Shown piece by piece: positions 52,486 through 64,000 of a stretch of 64,000 bases of DNA. Made by a program: the position numbers and the translations under genes. Source of the stretch: Physella acuta (Eukaryota; Mollusca; Gastropoda; Physidae); assembly GCF_028476545.1 (NCBI RefSeq), contig NW_026731935.1:331501-395500 (forward strand), written 5' to 3'. Below the pieces are notes generated by a model. That model was not told where the DNA came from and did no database searches. It saw only the letters and a list, made by a program, of their open reading frames with translations. Each line of letters opens with the position of its first letter. Positions within the stretch are counted from its first letter, which is position 1.

Positions 52486-53578
52486 TCTAGAGAAAACACA
52501 AGCAAAATAAAAACATGCACAGTAATTCGAAAAACGAAATATGACGTCGACACATTTAGCATATTAAAGTTGAAAATAATCTCAAGGCGGAAAGTGCACA
52601 CAGTAATGACGTCATTGATTATCGCGTAAACATTGAATAAACAGGAAATGTCTAATCTAAATGGTTTGCGTGAAGAGTTTCTTGCATACAATTCTTCGGG
52701 TAGGGGCGAAGCCCCACCCCCCGCGTAAGAACGTCTGAGGGGGGTGGGGGTGGGGGGGGGGGGGTTGAGTGGGGGGTGGTTTTAATTTAGACTTTTTCCT
52801 CCCCGGAGAGGGGTGGGGGTACTTGAAATTTTCGGGGGCGGGGGTAGAATTTTCGGGGAGGGGGCGGACACTGGAAAAAGTATATAATTATATTTCGTTG
52901 AATGGGACGGTAGACATGTTTTTTTAGGGGGGGGGGGGGGTTGTGGGTGGGGGGTGGGGGGAGGGGGTGGTGTGTGGGGGGGGGATGGGGGGTGAGTGGG
53001 GGGGGGGGTGGTTTTAATTTAGACTTTTTCCTCCCCGGAGAGGGGTGGGGGTACTTGAAATTTTCGGGGGCGGGGGTAGAATTTTCGGGGAGGGGGCGGA
53101 CACTGGAAAAAGTATATAATTATATTTTGTTGAATGGGACGGTAGACATGCTTTTTTTTGGGGGGGTGGGGGGGGTGGTGTGTGTGTGGGGGGGGGGGGG
53201 TGGGGGGTGAGTGGGGGGTGGTTTTAATTTAGACTTTTTCCTCCCCGGAGAGGGGTGGGGGTACTTGAAATTTTCGGGGGCGGGTGTAGAATTTTCGGGG
53301 AGGGGGCGGACACTGGAAAAAGTATATAATTATATTTCGTTGAATGGGACGGTAGACATGTTTTTTTTTTGGGGGGGGGGTGGGGGGTGGGGGGGGGGTG
53401 TGTGTGTGGGGTGGTGTGTGTAGGGGTGGGGGTGGGGGGTGGGGTGGGGGGGGGTGGTGTGGGTGGGGGTGGGGGGTGGGGGTGGTGTGTGTGGGGGGGT
53501 GGTTTTTGTTTAGAGAAAAGAGACAGCACTATCAACCTAGCGCCCGGTGTATCCTTCCTCAACGGGCCATTTTTCTAG
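52486..53578 (+). mobile_element. Nonautonomous Helitron B, plus orientation, with G-rich internal triplication
   Basis: Starts TCTAGAGAAAACACAAGC. It ends with the hairpin CCCGGTG…CAACGGG, then CCATTTTTCTAG and a flanking T. Between lie three tandem copies of a unit of about 210-225 bp (52,790; 53,013; 53,224) consisting of CTTTTTCCTCCCCGGAGAGG, a GGGGTACTTGAAATTTTCG block, CGGACACTGGAAAAAG and a G/GT tract. The inverted copy at 26,766-27,571 has a single unit. No coding frame. Confidence 0.8.
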
Positions 53579-53580
53579 TA

Positions 53581-54850
53581 TCTATAATATAAGTGGGCTG
53601 TGTCTGTCCTTCCTTCCTTCCTTCCTTCCTTCCTTCCTTCCTTCCGTCCGTCCGTCATCGCTATAGATTTTGGGACTATAAAAGTAAACTACGCACCATG
53701 CTGTGCTTTTCAGTGCACCACAGTGTCTTATTATAAGTATTAGAGTAGGGTTTGTTTATATAGCGGCATAGAGCTATTTTATAATTTCCACTGTTTGTAC
53801 AATTTTGCATAACGTAAAGAGAATATTAAATACACGCACATTGCTAAAACATATTAAAAGGATCAATGTCAAATATAGTTTTCGTTAATATTCCTAGAAA
53901 AAGTGGATACATTTTAATAACATAATAACTATAGGTTAGAAAAATCTAATTAAACTGTTTAGTAATTTTGCCAGGGGAGGTATTTTAAAAATAAATTGAA
54001 CTCACGCTAAAAATGTGAATGCAAAATCTGCAAGACGGAATAATTGTTGGAATAATATAATTAGCAAAATGTGAATGCAAATTATGCAGACGTGTAAGAG
54101 TACATTATTGTTGGAATATTATAATTAGCATTGATTGATAAAAGGCTATTTTTTATTTATTATGTTCACTGAATGTAATGTTTACTACTTATAATTTTTA
54201 ATCAACTATTCTTCATTATTATATTAAGTCATCACGTTTATTAGGTGAGCAATGGTTTTAGTCATGAACATTGTAAATTATTGTAAATTTTTAAAAGTAC
54301 TGAAAAAAATGCATGAATTTATAAAGTGCAATATGGTCGGTAAAACACTGATATTCTAAATACTGCCTTTAATTTATTTGCGGAAAAGCTAGGGGTTTTA
54401 TAACAGAGGCGTAGCAAGAGGGGGGGGGGGGTAGGGTGGAAATCGAAAGTTTGAGGGAGGTGGGAGGGTGTAAATCGAAATTTTCCGCCGGCGCTCGGAA
54501 AGGGCGCGATTTGGCGCTACGGGATAGACTGTGAGCAATATGCCTTTATGATTACATTTAAATTGAGTTTATGTTGAGTGTTGTGTTTGTTTTTTCGTTT
54601 TTGTTTTTTCTTTGCGTTCGTTTGTGTTGTATTTAGTTTTGTTCTGTTCCCAACTTGGTACATTTAAAAAAGATTTACCGTGTGTTGTGGTTGTGGTTGT
54701 GGTTGTTTTGTGGTTGTGGTTGTGTTGTGGTTGTAATGTGGTTGTGTTGTGGTTGTGTTTTGTTTGTGTTGTGTTTTTGTTTGTTTTGTTCTGTTCCAAA
54801 GTTGGTATATTTTAAAAAGACTTACCGTGGCGGAGCACGGGATGCAGCTA

Positions 54851-54851
<1 letters not shown>
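53581..54851 (+). mobile_element. Nonautonomous Helitron A2, copy 2
   Basis: Starts TCTATAATATAAGTGGGC two bases after the CTAG end of Helitron B and ends with the same hairpin as copy 1 (CCGTG/CACGG, GATGCAG, CTAG). It carries a (CCTT)n tract near the start, the AGAGGCGTAGCAAG MITE fragment at 54,409, and a TTGTGGTTGTGG expansion at 54,678-54,760 that duplicates the AAGATTTACCGTG end motif. Confidence 0.9.

Positions 54852-54944
<93 letters not shown>
54852..54944. repeat. (TA)n microsatellite after Helitron A2 copy 2
   Basis: Pure TA tract of about 90 bp. What follows (CTGTCTCACTAAATTCTAAA) resembles the sequence after the TA tract at 39,354. Confidence 0.95.
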
Positions 54945-54949
<5 letters not shown>

Positions 54950-56107
54950 GACTGTCTCACTAAATTCTAAATGAAATCATTTCATCCATCATGAGACAAC
55001 AAACCACTCAGAGATAGGCTCGAACTCTTTTCTGGCCATGAGTAATCAAGTTTTAAAATTACTCATTTACGCCCAACGAAAATTATGAATAGTGTTCCTG
55101 TTTATTTGGCAAGTCGGTCAAAGACTATGAATCAAGGAAACTTGATATGTGTAATGGTTTCCCGTGTTCTTTTTTCGCTTTGCATTTATACTATTAATTT
55201 GGAATTAATTCCTTTTTATAGCTTAGTCATTCGTCAGGATGCTTAATTCTAATAATTCTTAAGAGAAGAATTTTTAGTTTTAATTCGCTTGGTGAGAAAC
55301 TATTTTAATTAGTTTTATCAGCACCCCGATTCGACTATTTAAAGGAGAGAATAAGTCATGAAAGTGGTTTAAAGATTTACCTATTTTTCATACTACAACT
55401 TATGCAGTTTTTTTTTCTCTACGCAACAGTGTGTTTTAGTTACTGTAGAACAATCACTGCTGCAATCGATTAGTTTTATTTTTTATATAACCACTATTCT
55501 ATCATACATCAAGGTGCAAAATTTTTTTTGGTCGGATTTTGCCCCCCCCCCCTACCCTAAACGGACTGCGTTAAGCGCCGACCCAAAAAGGGGGCAAACG
55601 TGATAGGTAATAACATAGAGATCTCATTACTGAATTTACTGAATTGTATACAGTCGAAATAAAGAATGTGGACTGCTACTTGGCATTACAGACTTATTTA
55701 ACTGTTTTCTACACCAATTGTGTGACACCAAAATAATAAAGCGGGAGTGATCTCACCTAAACTTTCTCATTTCACATTTTTGCGCCCCCCCCCCCCCGTA
55801 CGGACAGCGCCCTAGGCGGCCGCCTAGTTCGCCTTATAGGTAGCGCCGGCCCTGCACACACCTGAAGCTAGATGTTTTTGTCCTTAAAATCGAACTTATA
55901 ACAAATCAATAGATGATTCAAACTATCGCCGAATAACAATGAACTACAGCCATTGTTGCGCGTTGGCATTTCTCACTGTGGACAATCTATGTGGGAAGAT
56001 TTCAAAAGGAATGAACAGCAACTACATGAACAACAGCACACTATCGTCTCTACCGCGTCTCTAAGTCAAGTGGGGAAAAAGGCATCATGTTAGATTAAAG
56101 GGCTAAA

Positions 56108-56513
56108 CAGAGGCGTCGCGAGGCGGGGGGTGCCGACTGTACCGGGTGACACCATTTAGGTGGGGTGAACCCAAGACAAAAAATTGCAAGATCTATAGAA
56201 TAAATATGTTTTTGCCAGTTCAATGAATGGTCAATTAGGTTTAAAAAGTATTTTAAGTACATAATTAAGATCCCGACAAGAAAGGGGTGTGTGACACCAT
56301 GACGTAAACATGCAAACCATAGAGAAAACAATGCTACATCCAGCTGTAACAACAACCTACTATAGATAAACATCATTAGTATTAAATGTGTACACTTTAA
56401 AGCTTTAATCAGGGGGGGGGGGGGGGGCTGGCACCAACTGCAAAATTTACAGAAAAAAATAAGGGGGGGGGGGGTGACATCATGTGGTGCCACTCGACAT
56501 AGCGACGCCACTG
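56108..56513. mobile_element. hAT MITE (CAGAGGCGT family), 406 bp
   Basis: Exact 8-bp duplication GGGCTAAA (56100-56107 and 56514-56521). Ends CAGAGGCGTCGCGAGG and, in complement, CAGTGGCGTCGCTATG. G-tracts and a GTGACACCAT word lie inside. A 138-aa open frame covers it by chance. Confidence 0.92.
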
Positions 56514-56521
56514 GGGCTAAA

Positions 56522-57732
56522 TCATTGTGAATTGTGTGTGTGTGTGTGTGTTTGGTTTTAACTAATTAATTTTTATTTGGCCTATTTTGTTTCGGACAAA
56601 AATGCTTATTTCTATCAGTAAGAAGCAATTCGTTAAATTATCCAAATAGAAGATCTGACAAACGTGTTTTATTAAAAATTGTTTACATTGTTGGAACCTA
56701 GTAGATACAGCAAACATATTATCATTAAAGCTATGGGCGACAGAAATGCAGCTTTTAAAATGAACTTAGCTATTCAATCGGCAATATTGTTAATGTTAAT
56801 GAACTCCATTTTTGAAATTATAATTGCATTTCTATTTGTATAGTAAAATTAAATGTGCAGTTTGTACATTAAATATTTCTCATAAAATACATCAGTTTTA
56901 AACAATATGATTTTTCTCTAAATAAGAACGCTATTAAAAACTGTACACGTATTGCAGATTTATTAATCGCCATTTTTGGAAGTGTAACTTGTCTGCAGAA
57001 ACTCAACGGAGATATTCTTCGTAATTTTTAGAAGTGAAACCTTGTTTTATAGCCCATTCCACATTTAGCTTTTGTTAAGCCATAATTTTTGTACCAAGGG
57101 AAGCAACCAAAATAATATTGTTTTGCAAACAATATTAACTTAGTTTTTTCCCTTTGTTAAGGCCTAATTGTCCTTCGATAGATTTTCCGGCCCATGTGGG
57201 CCGAAATTACCTTCCCAGGTGTATTTTTCATCAATTTCTCAAAATTTCATGGCAATCAGATGAAAAGTCTAAAAATGCATGAAAGACACACCCACTAACA
57301 GACCTACATACATGCTTCCATTTATACATATAGATATAAATACTCAAACTTAAAACATTGGATTATAAAATTTTGTGCCAGAATTATATACGATAAAAAG
57401 CGTTTAAGTAAAGTGTATAACAAGGTGATACTTAAAGTGCAGTTGAAGGTCCCATTTCGGCGACTTAACCGACTAGCCATACAGGCATATAATATCGCTG
57501 AAAACCATACCCGATAGTCTATTCTTAGAATTAGGTCTAGAGCTTAAAGGTTCCAGATTTAATTAATCACTGTTATGTATTAAGGGGTGTAGGGAAAGAG
57601 GTTAAGAAAACGTGAGAACATACTGTTGTAGCTCAACTTGGGGGGGGGGGGGAGATGGGGTGAATAAATCTAATTAATACTGATCCGGATTTGCGAAAAT
57701 AAGTATCCTTACAAAGGGAAACTACTCTATTT
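56522..57732. other. Gene-free AT-rich stretch
   Basis: No exon is recognised. A (GT)n tract lies at 56,535-56,552. A segment at 57,180-57,330 (TTTCTCAAAATTTCATGGCA, GACACACCCACTAACAGAC) resembles the 3' part of repeat family D but is too diverged to be sure. Confidence 0.5.
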
Positions 57733-59543
57733 CCATTTTCGGCAAAATCATTCTATGCTACATCCCCTACCTGAAATAACAAAATCATTCTATGCTACAT
57801 CCCCTACCTGAAATAACAAAATCATTCTATGCTACATCCCCTACCTGAAATAAAATCATTCTATGTTACATCCCCTACCTGAAATAACAAAATCATTCTA
57901 TGTTACATCCCCTACCTGAAATAATATCATTCTATGCTACATCCCCTACCTGAAATAACAAAATCATTCTATGCTACATCCCCTACCTGAAATAACAAAA
58001 TCATTCTATGCTACATCCCCTACCTGAAATAATATCATTCTATGCTACATCCCCTACCTGAAATAATATCATTCTATGCTACATCCCCTACCTGAAATAA
58101 TATCATTCTATGCTACATCCCCTACCTGAAACAAAATCATTCTATGCTACATCCCCTACCTGAAATAAAATCATTCTATGCTACATCCCCTACCTGAAAT
58201 AATATCATTCTATGCTACATCCCCTACCTGAAATAACAAAATCATTCTATGTTACATCCCCTACCTGAAATAATATCATTCTATGCTACATCCCCTACCT
58301 GAAATAATATCATTCTATGCTACATCCCCTACCTGAAATAACAAAATCATTCTATGCTACATCCCCTACCTGAAATAACAATATCATTCTATGCTACATC
58401 CCCTACCTGAAATAATATCATTCTATGCTACATCCCCTACCTGAAATAATATCATTCTATGCTACATCCCCTACCTGAAATAACAAAATCATTCTATGCT
58501 ACATCCCCTACCTGAAATAATATCATTCTATGCTACATCCCCTACCTGAAATAATATCATTCTATGCTACATCCCCTACCTGAAATAATATCATTCTATG
58601 CTACATCCCCTACCTGAAATAATAAAATCATTCTATGTTACATCCCCTACCTGAAATAACAAAATCATTCTATGCTACATCCCCTACCTGAAATAACAAA
58701 ATCATTCTATGCTACATCCCCTACCTGAAATAATATCATTCTATGCTACATCCCCTACCTGAAATAAAATCATTCTATGTTACATCCCCTACCTGAAATA
58801 ATATCATTCTATGCTACATCCCCTACCTGAAATAACAAAATCAATCTATGCTACATCCCCTACCTGAAATAATAAAATCATTCTATGCTACATCCCCTAC
58901 CTGAAATAACAAAATCATTCTATGCTACATCCCCTACCTGAAATAACAAAATCATTCTATGTTACATCCCCTACCTGAAATAAAATCATTCTATGCTACA
59001 TCCCCTACCTGAAATAAAATCATTCTATGCTACATCCCCTACCTGAAATAATATCATTCTATGCTACATCCCCTACCTGAAATAACAAAATCATTCTATG
59101 CTACATCCCCTACCTGAAATAACAAAATCATTCTATGTTACATCCCCTACCTGAAATAACAAAATCATTCTATGTTACATCCCCTACCTGAAATAAAATC
59201 ATTCTATGCTACATCCCCTACCTGAAATAAAATCATTCTATGTTACATCCCCTACCTGAAATAACAAAATCATTCTATGCTACATCCCCTACCTGAAATA
59301 ACAAAATCATTCTATGTTACATCCCCTACCTGAAATAAAATCATTCTATGCTACATCCCCTACCTGAAATAAAATCATTCTATGCTACATCCCCTACCTG
59401 AAATAACAAAATCATTCTATGTTACATCCCCTACCTGAAATAAGAATATCATTCTATGCTACATCCCCTACCTGAAACAAAATCATTCTATGCTACATCC
59501 CCTACCTGAAACAAATCATTCTATGCTACATCCCCTACCTGAA
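57733..59543. repeat. 34/37-bp minisatellite, about 50 copies, two length classes
   Basis: Core TCATTCTATGCTACATCCCC plus TACCTGAAATAA, joined by either a short linker (TA) or a longer one (CAAAA). C/T variation in TATG(C/T)TACATC is scattered. The length classes recur in ordered blocks. Confidence 0.97.
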
Positions 59544-59904
59544 AAAACACAACCGGTGACAGGTTTTTTTTTTGGTTGAAGTGTTACGTTCTTTAGGGTG
59601 GGTGGGTGGGGTATGATGTCTTGTAACGATAGAAGTGATTAAGACGGGGGTATTCAATGTGATAGAAGAGTTTCTTTCAGACATCTCATTAAAGCAAATC
59701 TACCAAACTCAGATCAGACAACTTTACATTGATATCGAAAATATAATTGGTGTCAACCACCCCCCCTCTCCCTAAAAATTAAGTGCGCCCCATCCCCACA
59801 CCCATTCCAAGAATTACTGCACCACCAAAGAATAATATCTGAAAGAAACACAGTGTAAAACTAGAAAGGTCGTTTATAATCGAGCCCTTAACTTCAGCAA
59901 TATG

Positions 59905-61012
59905 TTGTGTCAGTGTCACTAGAGCGTGTCAGTGTCACTAGGGCGTGTCAGTGTCACTAGAGTGTGTCAGTGTCACTAGAGCGTGTCAGTGTCACTAGAG
60001 CGTGTCAGTGTCACTAGAGCGTGTCAGTGTCACTAGAGCGTGTCAGTGTCACTAGAGATTGTCAGTGTCACTAGAGATTGTCAGTGTCACTAGAGCGTGT
60101 CAGTGTCACTAGAGCAAGAACGAGTCACTAGAGCGTGTCAGTGTCACTAGAGCGAGAACGAGTCACTAGAGCGAGAACGAGTCACTAGAGCGTGCCAGTG
60201 TCACTAGAGCGAGAACGAGTCACTAGAGCGTGTCAGTGTCACTAGAGCGTGCCAGTGTCACTAGAGCAAGAACGAGTCACTAGAGCGTGTCAGTGTCACT
60301 AGAGCGAGAGCGAGTCACTAGAGCGTGTCAGTGTCACTAGAGCGAGAACGAGTCACTAGAGCGTGTCAGTGTCACTAGAGCGTGTCAGTGTCACTAGAGC
60401 GAGAACGAGTCACTAGAGCGTGCCAGTGTCACTAGAGCGAGAACGAGTCACTAGAGCGTGTCAGTGTCACTAGAGCGTGCCAGTGTCACTAGAGCGAGAA
60501 CGAGTCACTAGAGCGTGTCAGTGTCACTAGAGCGTGCCAGTGTCACTAGAGCAAGAACGAGTCACTAGAGCGTGTCAGTGTCACTAGAGCGAGAGCGAGT
60601 CACTAGAGCGTGTCAGTGTCACTAGAGCGAGAACGAGTCACTAGAGCGTGTCAGTGTCACTAGAGCGTGTCAGTGTCACTAGAGCGAGAACGAGTCACTA
60701 GAGCGTGCCAGTGTCACTAGAGCGAGAACGAGTCACTAGAGCGTGTCAGTGTCACTAGAGCGTGCCAGTGTCACTAGAGCGAGAACGAGTCACTAGAGCG
60801 TGTCAGTGTCACTAGAGCGTGCCAGTGTCACTAGAGCAAGAACGAGTCACTAGAGCGTGTCAGTGTCACTAGAGCGAGAGCGAGTCACTAGAGCGTGTCA
60901 GTGTCACTAGAGCAAGAACGAGTCACTAGAGCGTGTCAGTGTCACTAGAGCAAGAACGAGTCACTAGAGCGTGTCAGTGTCACTAGAGCGAGTCGCTAGA
61001 GCGAGAGCGAAC
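59905..61012. repeat. 19-bp minisatellite with a 285-bp higher-order repeat
   Basis: Monomers alternate between GTGTCAGTGTCACTAGAGC and GAGAACGAGTCACTAGAGC types. The rare variant AGAGCGAGAGCGAG occurs at 60,301, 60,586 and 60,871, that is, every 285 bp, or 15 monomers, with the same order of variants between. Confidence 0.96.
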
Positions 61013-61439
61013 TGTTCAAGTTTTATCTAGCAAAGTCCATCGCTTCTATTCCTACCAGAAAGTCGACGGATCAGTGGTCGCAACCTGAGCCTCTCTAATG
61101 CCACCTCTGCTTTCTAGTTGCTAAATTCTTTCAACTGCTGTTATACAGGAGAAATGATTTTCTAGTCACTACATTTGGTATTTGGTAACAGCGCTCTGAA
61201 CAGGATATAGAACTCTGATCTGATGATCATCCTATGACGATGGCCATGTCTGAATAACGAAAGGGACGATAAACACACATTAAGCATTAATTTTATGGTT
61301 AAGCGGCTATGCTTAGATCGGCAATATTGTCGCCAAATATGAGACCTTGCCATATAATTATGCCGTATATTATCTATGATAAAACCTTAGTTTAGCGTCG
61401 GTTATTATTCCGGAGTAGTATAGCAGTAAAAAAAAAATG

Positions 61440-61520
61440 GCAAAGTCTGTCACACAGTTCCGGAATTCACCGGAAGTATAGTAAACCATATTTTATTTGG
61501 CGCCATCTTTTATCTTTAAT
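61440..61520. promoter_or_regulatory. Promoter-like cluster (ETS, E2F-like, YY1-like)
   Basis: CACCGGAAGT at about 61,468, TTTGGCGCC at about 61,497 and GCCATCTT just after. This combination is frequent at housekeeping promoters, but no attached gene can be shown. Confidence 0.3.
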
Positions 61521-62599
61521 ACTGAACAATTAAAATTTGGATAGATTTTTTTTTATTGCGTGTTAAATACTGCTTTATTAATAATTTTGTATAACTAGTT
61601 ATTTTTAAGTGTTTCAGATAAATATTTCTGCAACCTAACATTGTTCATCAGGGTTCGTACGCAGTCTGGAAAAAGTCTTGAATTTAGAAAAGTGAATTTC
61701 ACTTCAGACTTTAAAAGGTCGGGACGGGTCTACACTGTGGTATGACGTTCTTCACGGGATCGCAAAAGAAACCAGATTTCTCAGTTACTACGTCAATAGG
61801 GGGGGGGGGGTAGAGACCTGGGTTTTTTTTTTTTTTTTGTTGCGTGACTGACCGTGTAAATGTGTTACAAGTATTTACAATTGTTATTTGATGAAAGAAT
61901 GATCGGCCATACAAATCTTGACCTCTTTTTTTTACCCGCTATTGTTTCTTAGGTTTCTGAAATAGCAGATAGGCAGTCATATCAACAAATTATGAGGGAA
62001 GCTGTAAGTGGTAGTCTACGTATAATTTAACTACCTGTATTTTCAATTCACTCTTCAAACTGTTTTTGAAAACTTAGCAAAAGCTGACGATTAGGACTAA
62101 CCCAACCCTCCTTGTAACTAAGGTCACTGATATCTAAACTTGTATTAACTCACAGTGACCCCAAGTATGTAGTTGGTGCTGTTTGGCTGGGGAGGGGGAA
62201 TAAAAGTTACGGTACAGTTCATGCTATGACCTCACAGTAATGAAAACATTAATTTACTACAATCGACTTTCACTTTATATTTCAATGGTCAAATAAACCA
62301 TGGTTTACCGTAACTTTAGTTACCGAAACTCAACAAACATCACCCGATAATTTCCGACGTCAAACTAAGGTTTTACCTTATCTATAATGACTAGCTTTAC
62401 ACAGTTTTCTATCCAATAACTAAACGCTAACTAGGCTTAAACGTTCAAGTGGATCTATCATTACTAGCGATTTCATTATCGTGTATATGGCTAATGAGAA
62501 GTACCACCCCGTTTGTCAATTATACATAGTAAACAAAGGCTAAATAGATCTTTCTCTGACTATACCCAGAACAACGGCGTACATAGGTCTTCACGCCAC

Positions 62600-62640
62600 G
62601 TCCGGTGCTGTTCGAGTGATCATGACGTCATGTGATCCTA
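62600..62640. promoter_or_regulatory. CRE-like palindrome
   Basis: GATCATGACGTCATGTGATC contains a consensus TGACGTCA in an extended imperfect palindrome, upstream of the short frame at 62778. TGACGTCA words elsewhere here belong to MITE ends; this one does not. Confidence 0.3.
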
Positions 62641-63381
62641 GTTTTTAAGTTACACCAAGAAAAATCTAAAAGTAAAATTATTTTTTTTGCAAGGTTTTGT
62701 TTTACTTGCTTCCTCTTACACGCTTTTATTTCATGTGTTTCTTCGTGCTTTCTTTTTCCTGTTTTTTGTCGTCCGTCATGGATCGAAATTGGCGAGGGAA
62801 ATTTCAACCACTTCTAACTGGCCAATTTCTTTCAAACTTGATGGCAAGATCCGATGGCAATGCAATGTGGCATACAATTTCACTTACTGGATGATTAATA
62901 TATTTTTAAAGAGTTAATTAAAATTTCTTATATAAAATGCTATTTACCACACTATTATTATATTATACGCACATTGTTCGTATTTATTTAGTGCGAATTT
63001 TTTTTAAAGTCATGCCTGTAAGGTTTGAATATTCGATGTAATCAATAAAAATAAAAATCTTTTTAAAAAATTTGGCAAGCTATAAAATTATATTTATATT
63101 TTTAAAAATTAAAGCTGTTTGGGAACCATCGGTTACACTAATTTTCAAATTTTGTATCCAATATAAGCCGCTGAAAAATCCATTTAGAATTATTGCATCA
63201 ATGCAAATATTTAAAATCACGCCCTTAACCTCTCCTCAAAGTCATGGTAAAACTATAAAAGTCAGAACAATTGTTTTTCATCATTAAAATACACAATAGT
63301 GATCAATGGTGTATAGCGTAGTATTGTATTTACATCAAATGATATAACATCCCCTATCACTACATCACCCGGACTCTACTA

Positions 63382-63642
63382 CAGAGGCGTAGCGACCCTT
63401 CCCGGCGCCCGGGGACAAACTTTCAATTTGGCGCCCCCCTCGGGAGCAAATTTTCTATTTGCACCCCCCATCAAACTTTCGATTTGCAACCCCCCCTCCC
63501 TCAAACTTTCGATTTGTTGCACCCCCCCCCCCCACCTCAAACAATCTATAATTCAAAAATGCAGCTAAAATGACATTTTAATTTGTTTTTACAACCCATT
63601 TTTTTACAACCCCCCTCCCCCCCCCCCATCGCTACGCCTCTG
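63382..63642. mobile_element. hAT MITE (CAGAGGCGTAGC family), 261 bp
   Basis: Exact 8-bp duplication CTCTACTA (63374-63381 and 63643-63650). Ends CAGAGGCGTAGCGACC and complement. The interior has repeated CAAACTTTCGATTTG-type words separated by C-tracts. No coding frame. Confidence 0.93.
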
Positions 63643-63650
63643 CTCTACTA

Positions 63651-64000
63651 ATCTGCTTACTACTTTTATATAACTAGTAATTATTTGTTTGAATATTTCT
63701 AGCCTGAATAAAACCCGAAGTCATTTTGCACTTATTCTATAAAAGTTATAAAATATTTCATTTTGGTTGTAAAATATGGCTTCTGGCAACAACGATTTGA
63801 ACCAGCTTTGAAGCTGGTTCAAAATGAAATAATTTATTTTATTAAAATTGTTGAAGTATTGAAAAAAGTATTAAAAACGTATCACAGAAACGTACAGAAG
63901 TTTAATATATTGTTAGTTATAAACTATTATTTAAGTTAAAATTATAGTTTTAAAACAGTCTCACTAGGCCACAATGACATCAAATAAACATGGACGAACG
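63651..64000. other. Right edge, AT-rich, nothing recognised
   Basis: Contains a perfect short palindrome, GAACCAGCTTTGAAGCTGGTTC, at about 63,799-63,820, but no gene or repeat family I can name. Confidence 0.4.

Larger units (their letters stand above)
61013..63381. other. Largely unique sequence; no complete gene recognised
   Basis: Holds two promoter-like clusters (below), a T-tract with G-tract near 61,800-61,840, and several short open frames without family resemblance. One plus-strand frame, 62778-62894 (MDRNWRGKF…, 38 codons, good Kozak-like CGTCATGG), follows a CRE-containing patch and might be a first exon, but I see no donor. Confidence 0.4.

Noticed and set aside
53224-53592. Proline-rich and glycine-rich frames
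   Set aside because: Products of the G/GT-rich internal repeats of Helitron B; no conserved domain.
56095-56511. 138-codon minus-strand frame
   Set aside because: It coincides with a hAT MITE bounded by an 8-bp duplication; it has no family resemblance.
62632-62917. Overlapping plus-strand frames near the CRE motif
   Set aside because: Length is short, there is no splice donor or domain, and three frames are open in the same stretch. Kept only as a remark under the 61,013-63,381 stretch.

Overview
This is a eukaryotic, AT-rich, intron-containing window. Its most likely source is an animal, probably a gastropod mollusc. That guess rests on the PPP1R7-type gene, the (TA)n- and Helitron-rich noncoding DNA, and a cluster of AGATCT/TCTAGA/AGGCCT hexamers that I associate with snail genomes. 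It is an inference, not a search result. There are no operons or bacterial signals. Most of the sequence is intron, transposon and tandem repeat.

Host genes, all read on the minus strand: (1) about 0.3-1.1 kb, two exons of an unrecognised gene that carries two in-frame stops and looks like a pseudogene. (2) 4.4-17.6 kb, a complete eight-exon PPP1R7 (SDS22) gene. It encodes 326 aa of leucine-rich repeats and gives a clean reading frame across every GT-AG junction. Its introns are loaded with transposons. (3) 30.85-46.29 kb, a nine-exon gene for a protein of about 361 aa that I do not recognise. Five of its exons are only 14-27 nt long, yet the frame is kept throughout. One 27-nt exon lies in a tandem segmental duplication, and one 3' splice site lies in a 49-bp tandem repeat. 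The introns of gene 3 hold six large minisatellite arrays.

Mobile elements: a 5'-truncated RTE-type LINE (5.7-7.0 kb) nested in a TTAA-flanked palindromic element; a 161-bp RTE tail with 14-bp target duplications (17.1 kb); a ZBED5-like hAT transposon (18.5-20.2 kb) with an exact 8-bp duplication; a second 2.6-kb hAT-like element (20.8-23.4 kb), also with an 8-bp duplication; Harbinger-like MITEs; a Ginger/KRBA2-like fold-back element (24.0-26.5 kb); several hAT MITEs with exact 8-bp duplications; and at least five non-autonomous Helitrons.

The most striking structure is at 48,971-55,862. A hAT MITE bounded by an exact 8-bp duplication has grown to 6.9 kb through serial insertion of four Helitrons. 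Three of these abut (TA)n tracts and two of them themselves carry an older hAT MITE.

Tandem repeats: arrays with periods of about 20, 27, 28, 49, 51, 44, 29, 54, 34/37 and 19 bp occupy roughly a quarter of the window from 31 kb on. The 19-bp array has a 285-bp higher-order repeat. The right end (61-64 kb) is mostly unique sequence with two promoter-like motif clusters and a hAT MITE. No complete gene is visible there.
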